NCBI GenBank assembly: GCA_028285035.1
Contig: JANQQF010000061.1
Span: 1 to 64,000, forward strand
Length of the DNA: 64,000 nucleotides
Source: Phycisphaerae bacterium
Lineage (GTDB): Bacteria; Chloroflexota; Anaerolineae; 4572-78; J111
Direction of reading: 5' to 3'
Shown: one piece after another, positions 23,456 to 31,945 of the stretch
How positions within the stretch are numbered: position 1 is the first letter of the stretch
Layout of the letters: the number at the start of each line of letters is the position of its first letter
Notes under the pieces: model-generated
What the model was told of the DNA's origin: nothing
The model's database searches: none
What the model saw: only the letters and a program-made list of their open reading frames with translations
Position numbers and translations under genes: made by a program

Positions 23456-26400
23456 ATGGTTGACAACAATCGAACCAACAATGTTCGCATCGGCGTCCAA
23501 ATCGCCCCCAATGATCCATTTTGGGTTCAGGTGAACGAAACCGTTCGCCAGGAACTCAAAGAACAATACGTACCTTTTGAAATTATCGACCGAGGCTGGT
23601 ATTTAACCGAGGATCAGATGGATGAGTTAGGGGAAGAGATACTCTCAAACGAATTTGCGGCCTTTATCTGTATGATTCTCCCCTCAAGAATTATTAATTT
23701 TTTGCTAGAAAATGGCGTTCCGATCATTTGTGTAGAAGATGAGATTGACATCTCCCACCCCCTGTTCTGTTCAGTGGCCGGCTGGTACGACGCCGGTCAA
23801 ATCGTAGCCCGGTTTTTAGTCGATGCCCTGGATGAGCGAGGGAATGTGCTCTGTCTGAAAGGTAACGTAGGAAAAACGCAAAATTTAGATTTTAGTCGCC
23901 AGCGGATAGCTGGTATAAAAAAGGTGTTGGACCAACACCCCCAAATTAATGTGCAAATTCAGCAAAGTTACTGGGATTATCCCTCGGCCTATGAACAGCT
24001 TAAAGTCTTGATCGCTGAAGGGGGACTTACCCCACCAGACGCTATTTTGGGCTTATCGGACTCAATGGCCTTGGCCGCCAAACACGCTGGGGATGAAACA
24101 GGATTTATTACCGAGGCCACCTTGATCGCCGGAATTAATGGGGAACCGGTGGCTCTAGCGGAGATGTTAAAAGGAAAAATACAAGCTACGGTAAATATCC
24201 AAGCCGAAGAGTTTGCTGGTCAGGCGGTGAAGCTGGCCCGGCAAGCAGCCCGTAAGGAACATTTGCCCAGCCATTTTGCCTTCTCGACAGAGCTTGTGAC
24301 CCGTAGCAATGTGGCTCAGGTGGCACTCCAAAAATTGGATGCCATCTCCAATATCCCCACTCGGTTAGTGGGCATCAATCGCCAAACGGAAGAAAGCCGA
24401 CTGATTCAATATGAATTAACGGCCTCGATCAACCGCAAAATGGCTGTATTAAAGGATAAACGTGAGCTGATTCTGTCTATCACAGAGTTACTGCGGGTGA
24501 ATTATGACTATGATCGCGTCTATCTTTATTCGTTATCGGCTGATAAACGTGAATTTCTACTGGAAAATGCCAATGGCCTCGTAGAAGAAAAAAGACGAAC
24601 ACTAATCAAAGAGCGAACAACGTTACATGAAGTGTACAAAAAAGAAGAGGCGATCTTTATTGCCGATGTTCGTTTTAGCGGGAAGCGATTCCCTCAAGAC
24701 CCCAAATGGAAAGAAATGCGGTCACGGGTAGCTTTACCCGTTCGATTTGGCGAGCGGATGCTGGGTATTTTAGACCTACAGAGCGACTCACCAAAGATGC
24801 ACCTACGGAATGAACTGATTGGCCTTCAGTTACTGGCAGACCAACTTGGCGTTGCCCTGCATAATGCTGAACTATATGAGGAAGCAATTCAGGCCAAAGC
24901 CGTTGCGGAAAAGGCAAATCAATTAAAAACACGCTTACTGGCTAATGTGAGCCACGAATTAAGAGCGCCTTTGAACATTATTTTGGGCTATTGCCAAGCT
25001 ATTTTGGCCAATCCGTCACTTTATCACGTCGAATTGCCGCCTGATCTCTTCCGAGATTTAGGCTATATTTTCGACAGCGGCGAGCATCTTATCCGTCTGA
25101 TCAACGATCTACTAGACGTTTCGCGGGCCGAAATCGGGGCCTTGGATTTATTCCCAGAAACCGTATCACCAATGCGCCTCTTGCAAGATGTGTTTGGCGC
25201 GATGGCAGAACAGCGTGATGAGCAAACGTCGGTAGAATGGCGGTTACAACTTGCCAGCAGCTTGCCCCTCATTAAAGTTGACGCCGTGCGGCTCAGACAA
25301 ATCTTGATCAATCTGCTGAGCAATGCCAAGAAGTTCACCGATGCAGGCAGCATTGTTTTAGGCGCAGAGGTCCAAGCACAACACCTACATCTTTGGGTAC
25401 AAGACACGGGATGTGGTATTTCGAAAGAGTTACAACAGAAAATATTTGAACCCTTTGTCACCGCAGATACTCCCACCAAACAGACCAAAGGGATTGGGCT
25501 AGGCTTGAATATTACCCGCCGGTTGGTGTTGTTACACGGCGGCAAATTAACGCTTGAAAGTAAATTGGGGCAAGGCAGTACCTTCCATGTTTACCTCCCC
25601 TTACCCAACCTTTCAGATGAACCTCTTTTGTTCGACGCCCCTGGCCACGGCAGAAAAGTGATGCTGGGCGTTTCCTCGAATAATGCGCCCAACCAGGCGA
25701 TACTGGATGTTTGTAAGCAACAATCGCTAGAGTATTACCCGCTCCGGTTCGTGAATGATCTAGAGGCTGTTTTAGATGAAATCCAACCAGTGGCGATTGC
25801 CTGGGATATGGCTAATTATGATCCAACTGAATGGTGGAAAATTGAGCATATTCGAGAACACCCAGACCTAAATCGAATTCCATTTCTGATCTATGAGAAT
25901 GAGGTGGAGAGTATCGACGAAGGAACAGGTATGACCAACATCCTCACCAAACCGATCAAAGATAATTCATTATATGACTACCTCCTGACATTTCGTCCCG
26001 ATACACCCACAGCCCCAATTTTGATTGTTGATGATGACCCCCAATCCCGGCAGATGTATAAAGAAATCATCACTAACAACCTAGCTGAATTTGAAATCAT
26101 TGAGGCTAAAGATGGTGATGTTGCCCTTGAATTATTGGACCAAATAACCCCAGCCTTAATTCTACTTGATTTGATGATGCCGGTCGTTGACGGGTTTAAG
26201 GTATTGGAGGCAATCCGAACTAACGAGAATACGCGCCACGTCCCCGTGATTGTGATCAGTGGGAAAGTTTTGACCTTTGATGATGTACGTCGCTTGGATT
26301 ACTCAAATGTCATTTATCAACGGAAAGATATGTTAAGCCTTGAGGAGACAATTGATCTCTTTAAGAAAGTGTTTGGGGAAACCGAACCATTACCTCAACC

Positions 26401-26731
26401 AACCAGCTTATTGGTTAAACAAGCTTTGGCCTACTTACAGCAAAATTATCACCAGCCCATTTCCAGGCAAGAGATCGCCGACGCAGTTAATGCCAATCCC
26501 ACTTACTTGAGCCGCATTTTTAGTCAAGAGGTCGGTATCTCATTATGGGATTTTCTGGCTCGTTTACGCATCCAAAAGGCCAAAGAGATGTTGCATAATT
26601 ACAGCACCTCAAAAACCATAACCGATATCGCTATGCACGTAGGCTACAACGATCCTGCCTATTTTTGCAAAGTCTTTAAGCAACAAACGGGGCTTTCACC
26701 GAGAGGGTTTCGCAAGTTGAGTACAACTTGA
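23456..26731 (+). CDS. Cytosolic sugar-sensing hybrid histidine kinase with AraC output domain
   Basis: 1091 residues with no TM segment. Domains in order: a periplasmic-binding-protein-like sugar sensor of the LacI/RbsB fold (about 8-285); GAF (about 325-475); HisKA with His500 in NVSHELRAPLN; HATPase (about 600-720; NLLSNAKKF, QDTGCGIS, GLGLNITR); a degenerate receiver (about 735-850; acidic pair missing, TKP Lys kept); a full receiver with Asp905 in LILLDLMMP; and a C-terminal AraC double helix-turn-helix (about 985-1090). It is divergent from araBDA, so it very probably senses L-arabinose or a product and switches the operon by an internal phosphorelay. This is inference from architecture and position. 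Confidence 0.9.
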   Translation: MVDNNRTNNVRIGVQIAPNDPFWVQVNETVRQELKEQYVPFEIIDRGWYLTEDQMDELGEEILSNEFAAFICMILPSRIINFLLENGVPIICVEDEIDISHPLFCSVAGWYDAGQIVARFLVDALDERGNVLCLKGNVGKTQNLDFSRQRIAGIKKVLDQHPQINVQIQQSYWDYPSAYEQLKVLIAEGGLTPPDAILGLSDSMALAAKHAGDETGFITEATLIAGINGEPVALAEMLKGKIQATVNIQAEEFAGQAVKLARQAARKEHLPSHFAFSTELVTRSNVAQVALQKLDAISNIPTRLVGINRQTEESRLIQYELTASINRKMAVLKDKRELILSITELLRVNYDYDRVYLYSLSADKREFLLENANGLVEEKRRTLIKERTTLHEVYKKEEAIFIADVRFSGKRFPQDPKWKEMRSRVALPVRFGERMLGILDLQSDSPKMHLRNELIGLQLLADQLGVALHNAELYEEAIQAKAVAEKANQLKTRLLANVSHELRAPLNIILGYCQAILANPSLYHVELPPDLFRDLGYIFDSGEHLIRLINDLLDVSRAEIGALDLFPETVSPMRLLQDVFGAMAEQRDEQTSVEWRLQLASSLPLIKVDAVRLRQILINLLSNAKKFTDAGSIVLGAEVQAQHLHLWVQDTGCGISKELQQKIFEPFVTADTPTKQTKGIGLGLNITRRLVLLHGGKLTLESKLGQGSTFHVYLPLPNLSDEPLLFDAPGHGRKVMLGVSSNNAPNQAILDVCKQQSLEYYPLRFVNDLEAVLDEIQPVAIAWDMANYDPTEWWKIEHIREHPDLNRIPFLIYENEVESIDEGTGMTNILTKPIKDNSLYDYLLTFRPDTPTAPILIVDDDPQSRQMYKEIITNNLAEFEIIEAKDGDVALELLDQITPALILLDLMMPVVDGFKVLEAIRTNENTRHVPVIVISGKVLTFDDVRRLDYSNVIYQRKDMLSLEETIDLFKKVFGETEPLPQPTSLLVKQALAYLQQNYHQPISRQEIADAVNANPTYLSRIFSQEVGISLWDFLARLRIQKAKEMLHNYSTSKTITDIAMHVGYNDPAYFCKVFKQQTGLSPRGFRKLSTT

Positions 26732-26759
26732 TCAAAATCATAGAGGTGATGATACCACC

Positions 26760-28028
26760 CTACGCCCCAAAAATGTAGGTATCTAAAAATTGATTACGAA
26801 ATTTACCCACTCTATCATACTGCTTCAACAAGTCCTGAAACTCAGGCAACTTCTCATAGAGCGATTGTAATTGGGTTGGAGACATTGTAAATAATTTGCC
26901 CCAATGTGGGCGGGCGTTGAATGGAGCAAGGGCTTGTTCAATGTGGGGGAGGACGGTTTTGACCCCAGGCCAGTCTCGTTTCCAGGTGAAGTGAATAGCA
27001 ACACAGTCTTGCTGGTAACAGGGACTTAACCATAATTGATCGGCAGCGATGGCGCGGACTTCTGAGATTAAAAGAAATGGGGCTAGGTGTTCACCAAGTT
27101 GACTGACAGCCGTCAGGGCTGCAACTGCGTACTGACGGGAGACAAAGTATTCGCTCTGTAACTCCTCGCCATTGCTTGGCGTGAAATCCATCCGAAAATG
27201 GGGTAGTCGCTCGTGCCATGGGCCGCGTACGCCCATTTGTTTGGTGCAATTCACTGCCGAAAGTTCGGCAATGGGGTGCATATCTTTGGTAGCTAAGGTT
27301 GCTCCAAACATATCTGGCTCAACCGCATCAGCTACATCATCGGATACGTGTTGTTTCACCCAAATCTGCTCAATAACGTCGGTCTGCCAATTGGTAAACA
27401 AGCTAACACTGTAACCACTCGACATAATGGCATCAAAGTGACTCTCTAACCCTGAGAATGGTAGATGTTCATACACAAGCTGTCTCACATCAAAGGTTGG
27501 CCTTATCTCAAGAGTCAGCTTGGTCACCACACCAAGTCCACCCAAGCCGATGACGGCTCCGTCAAAGATGTTAGGATTGTTCGCGTGTGATAGCTGCACA
27601 ACTTCACCGTCGCTCACCACAATTTCTAGAGCCGATACAGCCGTCGCCAGATTGCCGTTCTTGATCCCTGAGCCGTGCGTCGCTGTTGCACAGGCTCCCG
27701 CCACGGAAATGTGGGGCAACGAGGCCAGATTATGAATGGCAAAGCCTTGATCAAAGAGCTGTCCACAAAGCTCGCCATATTTCACCCCACCGCTCACGGT
27801 CACTGTGTTTTGCTCAGAGTTCACTTCTATCACCTGCTCAAGTTTTTCAAGCGAGATGAGATCTTCGGGGCAATCGGCTATTGAATTAAATGAATGGCGG
27901 GAGCCAAGGGTCCTTACTTTTTTGCTCGCCCGCACGATGTCTTGCACCTGCTCAATCATTTCAGGAAAGTGCACCCTAGCTGCGCTATATTCATAATTAC
28001 CTGCCCAGTTTTTTAGAGTTCCACTCAT
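26760..28028 (-). CDS. aldO: Alditol/xylitol oxidase-like FAD oxidoreductase
   Basis: 422 residues from the ATG of MSGTLKNWAGNYEYSA, after GGGAG. This is the VAO/PCMH fold of AldO/XyoA. The FAD-binding part includes VRTLGSRHSFN with the His that usually carries covalent FAD, and GACATATHGSG. The substrate domain ends with RPHWGKLFT. These enzymes oxidise sugar alcohols at C1 and make hydrogen peroxide. It is convergent with the hybrid regulator (28 bases between stops). A decayed paralogous fragment of the same gene lies at 126-269. D-arabinono-lactone oxidase is a related alternative. Confidence 0.88.
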   Translation of the reverse strand: MSGTLKNWAGNYEYSAARVHFPEMIEQVQDIVRASKKVRTLGSRHSFNSIADCPEDLISLEKLEQVIEVNSEQNTVTVSGGVKYGELCGQLFDQGFAIHNLASLPHISVAGACATATHGSGIKNGNLATAVSALEIVVSDGEVVQLSHANNPNIFDGAVIGLGGLGVVTKLTLEIRPTFDVRQLVYEHLPFSGLESHFDAIMSSGYSVSLFTNWQTDVIEQIWVKQHVSDDVADAVEPDMFGATLATKDMHPIAELSAVNCTKQMGVRGPWHERLPHFRMDFTPSNGEELQSEYFVSRQYAVAALTAVSQLGEHLAPFLLISEVRAIAADQLWLSPCYQQDCVAIHFTWKRDWPGVKTVLPHIEQALAPFNARPHWGKLFTMSPTQLQSLYEKLPEFQDLLKQYDRVGKFRNQFLDTYIFGA

Positions 28029-28056
28029 TTTATTGCTCCCGTGAAAATAGCTTTTT

Positions 28057-28090
28057 ATTAGGAGGCCAAAGTGCACTTTGGCCTCCTAAT
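28057..28090. repeat. 34-bp perfect palindrome upstream of aldO
   Basis: Each 17-base arm reads ATTAGGAGGCCAAAGTG and its complement with no loop. It lies 29 bases before the aldO start on the minus strand. There is no T-run on the minus side and only a T-run before it on the plus side. It could be an operator for a dimeric regulator or a cruciform/hairpin in the aldO leader. It contains an AGGAGG that would be buried in the hairpin. Confidence 0.75.
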
Positions 28091-28168
28091 TTACATCCTT
28101 CATCACCATAAAAGGATTTTACTCCATTAAACCCATTTTATTATATAATGCCTGATATCCTAAAAATA

Positions 28169-28281
28169 TTAGGACTTACTCAGAATGCGTAAAAATATCG
28201 TTGAGTTTGTCGAAACTGAACAATTTGGCCCTCAAAATATTGATTTCGACAGGCTCAATCAACATTTTGCCTAAGTCCTAA
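28169..28281. mobile_element. MITE-like inverted-repeat element, 113 bp
   Basis: Perfect 10-bp terminal repeats TTAGGACTTA (28169-28178) and its complement (28272-28281) enclose a second inverted repeat: 28201-28215 and 28244-28258, of the form TTGAGnnTGTCGAAA / TTTCGACAnnCTCAA. It has no coding capacity. This is the structure of a small non-autonomous element or intergenic repeat. The flanks are A/T rich, and a target-site duplication cannot be fixed by eye. It sits directly upstream of the ion-channel gene. Confidence 0.6.
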
Positions 28282-28303
28282 ATATAAACCACGGTGTTAT
28301 CAA

Positions 28304-29146
28304 ATGAAACAAGCGACCTTGCAACAGTGGGTCAAATCGACCATATTTAATCGAGTCATCACAGGCGTTATTATTTTTGCCTGCATCCTAATCGGCCTAG
28401 AGACCAGTTCACGCTTTATGGCTCAGTATGGCTCACTGGTATATTGGTTGAATGGAATTATTCTGGCCATTTTTACCCTTGAAATTATCCTGCGGCTGGC
28501 AGCTGATCAGGGTGAATTTTTCAAAAGTGGCTGGAATTGGTTTGATCTGATTGTAGTGTTAGCGGGTTATCTCCCCGCTGTGGGCGACTTCATTTTGGTA
28601 TTACGCCTGTTTCGGGCTATTCGCATTCTACGTCTGGCTGAAAGTATCCCACGGTTACGAGTAGTCATCGAGGCAATGTTCAAGAGCATCCCGTCCATCG
28701 GGTACGTCGTACTGCTGATGTTTCTTCATCTTTATGCCTACGGTGTCATCGGCTTCTTTTTATTTCATCAGAATGACCCCCTCCACTTTACCAATCTACC
28801 TGTTTCTATCATCACCCTCTTTCGAGTTGTCACCCTGGAGGGGTGGACCAACATTTTCTATCTCAATTTTTATGGCTGTGCAGGATATTATGAGACAGTG
28901 GGCGAGGCGTGGTGTACCCAATCGCAGGCCCAGCCGCTCACGGCTGTCCTCTATTTCGGTTCATTTATTGTGACCGGCTCATTTATCATCATCAATTTAT
29001 TTGTGGGTGTTGTTTTGAATTTTGTTTCCGAGATGGAGGAGGCCGAAAATAGTGATAAGAAAACGACAATGGGTGAACTTGCGGGGATCAAAGCCCAACT
29101 GACGGAAATTCAAAGTGAGCTACATCAGTTAAATCGGCAACGGTAA
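28304..29146 (+). CDS. One-domain voltage-gated cation channel (NaChBac-like)
   Basis: 280 residues with six TM segments. S4 carries regularly spaced arginines in LRLFRAIRILRLAESIPRLR, and the pore loop has the selectivity filter TLEGWTN (Thr177-Asn183, Glu179, Gly180). Two cysteines in the loop between filter and S6 (GCAGYY, AWCTQ) could form a disulfide. S6 is INLFVGVVLNFVSEM, and the tail (about 240-280) looks like a coiled coil for tetramer assembly. The filter differs from TLESW of NaChBac sodium channels and resembles the EGWT of calcium channel repeats. No good ribosome site precedes the ATG. Confidence 0.9.
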   Translation: MKQATLQQWVKSTIFNRVITGVIIFACILIGLETSSRFMAQYGSLVYWLNGIILAIFTLEIILRLAADQGEFFKSGWNWFDLIVVLAGYLPAVGDFILVLRLFRAIRILRLAESIPRLRVVIEAMFKSIPSIGYVVLLMFLHLYAYGVIGFFLFHQNDPLHFTNLPVSIITLFRVVTLEGWTNIFYLNFYGCAGYYETVGEAWCTQSQAQPLTAVLYFGSFIVTGSFIIINLFVGVVLNFVSEMEEAENSDKKTTMGELAGIKAQLTEIQSELHQLNRQR

Positions 29147-29153
29147 AAAGTCA

Positions 29154-29966
29154 TTACAAAGTCCCAACTGATAGCTTCTTCAGCGCGTGTTCAGTCTCTT
29201 TATCAGCCGGAAACAGATTCTCGATGCGTAGCTCTTGTCCGGTGACATCCAAAGCTGTTCCAAATGTGGTCAGGGCTGAAAAAAAGGAGAGGGTGTGATG
29301 CTCTTTTTGTAAGGAGAAGCTTAAAACTGGCAACTCGGCCTGTTCGAGGTCAATGGCTTGACGATGCGTTCCCTTGCTCCGCCGCCCCTCACAAGTTTCA
29401 TATAGCTCCCATAGCCGTTGATCCTGATACATCATCGCCTCTTCATGCAAACGATTGAGCATTAGGTATTTCACGTTATCCCAATTGAGAAAGTAGGGCT
29501 GCAAACCATCTGTCGCAAAAGCGATTTGATACACATTTTGATATTTTTGTAGTACGGCTCCCCCTGTTAACCACGTCATTAGCCGACGAAAGCCCTGATT
29601 GCTCAACAAAATATTGTAAGCCCGATCAATCACAACTGCTGGGAAAGGTTCGTGCTTGGTCAGAAATCGGCTCAAGGCGTTTTCGATGGACTTCATTTTC
29701 TCATCAGACAAGGCAAGGGTCTGGTATTTGGGGGCATATCCTGCTGATACCAGCATTGCATTACTATGGCGAAAGGAAAGATTAAGGGCTTGGGCCAATC
29801 GTAAGACCAGCCGCTCGCTGGGTTGAGACCGTCCCGTCTCTACAAAACTCAGGTGGCGAAGCGATACGTCAGCGGCCAATGCCAATTCCATTTGGCTCAT
29901 CCGATGTGTCTTACGCCAATAGTATAAAATTTCGCCAAATTTTGTCGGCATACTATACGTTGCCAT
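29154..29966 (-). CDS. XRE-family regulator with MmyB-like ligand-binding domain
   Basis: 270 residues from an ATG after GAGGTAAAAATTT. The N-terminal Cro/C1-type helix-turn-helix is MSQMELALAADVSLRHLSFVE with the following TGRSQPSERLVLRLA. The rest (about 105-265) is the PAS-like domain of MmyB-type regulators (AVVIDRAYNILLSN), which is thought to bind a fatty acid or similar small molecule. It is convergent with the channel gene (eight bases apart) and divergent from the DUF2834 gene. Homologues often control a neighbouring dehydrogenase or short-chain reductase gene, so the DUF2834 gene and the SDR nearby are candidate targets. Confidence 0.88.
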   Translation of the reverse strand: MATYSMPTKFGEILYYWRKTHRMSQMELALAADVSLRHLSFVETGRSQPSERLVLRLAQALNLSFRHSNAMLVSAGYAPKYQTLALSDEKMKSIENALSRFLTKHEPFPAVVIDRAYNILLSNQGFRRLMTWLTGGAVLQKYQNVYQIAFATDGLQPYFLNWDNVKYLMLNRLHEEAMMYQDQRLWELYETCEGRRSKGTHRQAIDLEQAELPVLSFSLQKEHHTLSFFSALTTFGTALDVTGQELRIENLFPADKETEHALKKLSVGTL

Positions 29967-30060
29967 CAAATTTTTACCTCACAGGTAATAGATTCAATGA
30001 TAGCCTTACTGTATACTGAACCCATCATTTAGCGAAATTCTTTATGAGGAGACTTTTCCT

Positions 30061-30363
30061 ATGCTCAAAAATCTATATCTGTTCTTTGCTGTTATCGGGA
30101 CCATCATTCCCTGGTTTTTCTTTAGCCAATTTTTTGCCACATCAGGTTTAGACATTCCCCTATTTTTGCGGAGTCTCTTTATCAATGGCGCGGCTGGCGG
30201 CTTTTCGGCAGATATCCTTATTTCGATCATCGTCTTTCTGATCTGGGCCTACACCGATGCGCAAAAGCTAAAAATCCAACGTTGGTGGTGGATTTTACCA
30301 GCCACATTCACCGTTGGATTATCCTTGGCTTTGCCATTGTATCTGTATCTGCGTGAGGACTAG
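30061..30363 (+). CDS. DUF2834 family membrane protein
   Basis: A 100-residue protein with three predicted TM segments (about 4-24, 53-72, 80-97). It has the DUF2834 pattern: NLYLFFAVIGTIIPW at the start, then IWAYTDAQ and the lysine-rich turn before WWWILPA. GAGGAG precedes the ATG. It is divergent from the MmyB-like regulator, a common arrangement for a regulator and its target. It is convergent with the SDR gene, with only two bases between the stops. Function of the family is unknown. Confidence 0.85.
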   Translation: MLKNLYLFFAVIGTIIPWFFFSQFFATSGLDIPLFLRSLFINGAAGGFSADILISIIVFLIWAYTDAQKLKIQRWWWILPATFTVGLSLALPLYLYLRED

Positions 30364-30365
30364 TC

Positions 30366-31157
30366 TTAGTCCATCTGTTGTCCACCCGTCACATTTAAGG
30401 CCTGCCCGGTCATATAGCTCGATTGATCCGAGGCTAAGAAGGTGACAACATTACACACATCTTCATAGGTACACCCTCGGGCCAAGGGAACTTGATCAAT
30501 GTATCGTTGACGTACCTCTGTCTCTGAGATATTCAATCGCTGAGCATATTGAGTGTAGAGGGAATCGACCCAAAGCGGTGAGTCGAGCAGGTTGCCAGGG
30601 CACACTGCATTCACCCGTATGCCATACTCAGCCAGTTCCAACGCGAGGCTTTGCGTCAAGCCAATTCCACCAAATTTACTGGTAGAGTAGGCTGAATTCT
30701 TGAAGCTCCCCTTTTTTCCAGATTTTGAGTTAATCTGAATAATTGTGCCACTCCGTTGGGTTTTCATCGGACGCGCCGCGTGTTTGGCCAGCAAAAAGTA
30801 GCCCATCAAATTGACATCTATAACCTGTCGCCATTGTTCAACCGGAAAATCGGTAATCTCTCCGGCAATAACGATGCCTGCGTTAGCCACAGCAATATCC
30901 AAACGGTCAAATTTGGCCAATACCGTCCCAACTGCTGCTTCAACATTTGCTTCATCGGTTACATCGGCTTGAAGGCCAAGTGTTTGTTGTCCTGTTTGCG
31001 CCTCAATTTCCCAAGCAACCTTTTCAGCCGCATCTCCATCGATGTCTAAAACACCAACCTGTGCGCCAGCCATAGCTAAAGCGTGCGCAATGGCTTCACC
31101 CAGTCCTTGGCCTGCGCCGGTGATTAACACAACACGATCTTCTAAAACTTTAGCCAT
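30366..31157 (-). CDS. SDR oxidoreductase, sorbitol-6-phosphate 2-dehydrogenase-like
   Basis: 263 residues. The NAD site is TGAGQGLGEAIA (about 14-25), followed by Asp in VLDIDGD (which favours NAD over NADP), NAG in VANAGIV, the catalytic Ser in INSKSGKKGS and YSTSK with the catalytic Tyr and Lys. The regions SKFGGIGLTQSLALELAEYG and CPGNLLDSPLW are characteristic of the SrlD-type sorbitol-6-phosphate dehydrogenases. No sorbitol PTS is in the window, so the natural substrate may be a free or phosphorylated polyol. It lies 24 bases after the second exporter permease on the same strand. Confidence 0.82.
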   Translation of the reverse strand: MAKVLEDRVVLITGAGQGLGEAIAHALAMAGAQVGVLDIDGDAAEKVAWEIEAQTGQQTLGLQADVTDEANVEAAVGTVLAKFDRLDIAVANAGIVIAGEITDFPVEQWRQVIDVNLMGYFLLAKHAARPMKTQRSGTIIQINSKSGKKGSFKNSAYSTSKFGGIGLTQSLALELAEYGIRVNAVCPGNLLDSPLWVDSLYTQYAQRLNISETEVRQRYIDQVPLARGCTYEDVCNVVTFLASDQSSYMTGQALNVTGGQQMD

Positions 31158-31181
31158 ATGTACCTCGAGCAGATTAACTTT

Positions 31182-31943
31182 CTAATGGTAAGCCACTCGA
31201 TAAAACCTTTGAACCAAGAATCTTATCAAACCAAGTTGGAGGATAACGCCAATGATTAAGGCTAACCACCACCAGTTATTTCCAGCAAAAGCCATCCAGT
31301 AGGCTTTCCCAATCCAAAATGGGGGAAATAAGCCAATGAGCCATTGCCACGGTTCAGGCACAAACCAGCCGATGAGAAAGGCCCAGCCCGAAATGCCCCC
31401 AAACTTGGAATAGGCAAAACCTTGCACCTTATTTTCGGCAAAAGTGGCAAAGAAAAGCGCGATTATCGAAGCAGTGAGCGATCCGCCGGCCGAAATCAAA
31501 ATGAGTTGCCATAAGGGAAGCAGGGCTTGATTAATGAAAAGAGCCATCGCCAAGATGATAAAAAAGGCCAAGATTGCAGGCAGGCCCGCCCGATACAAAA
31601 CATATTGTTTCAAGGGGACGGGTGTAATCATCATTGCTCGAAGGGTATGGTGATCTTTTTCATCGAGTAAGACAAAGCCAAATACGGTGCCCACTAACAA
31701 AGCGCCAGTATAAACACCCATGTAGACCACCAACATCGGATAAATATCCGCTAACCGCATCGGCACAGTCTGATTGGGCAGGACCCCAATTTCATTCAAA
31801 TAGGCATCCATCGGAGGTAAGGCGAATCGCAACACAGTGGCAATAATGACCGCAAAAGCTAACATAAACAGCAAAAAGTTATCACGACCAATTAGCTTGA
31901 CGTCACTCCGTCCCAATTTACCAACCAGTTGGGTCAAATGCAC
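31182..31943 (-). CDS. ABC-2 type exporter permease (second permease)
   Basis: 253 residues if it starts at the GTG of MHLTQLVGKLGRSD, which follows GGTAGG and begins two bases after the stop of the preceding permease gene; the longest frame would overlap that gene by more than 100 bases. About six TM segments are visible. A cytosolic loop with LDEKDHHTLRAMMITPVPLKQY follows TM2, the form seen in the ABC-2 permeases of fluoroquinolone-type exporters. It should form a heterodimer with the 31946-32671 product. Confidence 0.8.
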   Translation of the reverse strand: MHLTQLVGKLGRSDVKLIGRDNFLLFMLAFAVIIATVLRFALPPMDAYLNEIGVLPNQTVPMRLADIYPMLVVYMGVYTGALLVGTVFGFVLLDEKDHHTLRAMMITPVPLKQYVLYRAGLPAILAFFIILAMALFINQALLPLWQLILISAGGSLTASIIALFFATFAENKVQGFAYSKFGGISGWAFLIGWFVPEPWQWLIGLFPPFWIGKAYWMAFAGNNWWWLALIIGVILQLGLIRFLVQRFYRVAYH

Positions 31944-31945
31944 AG

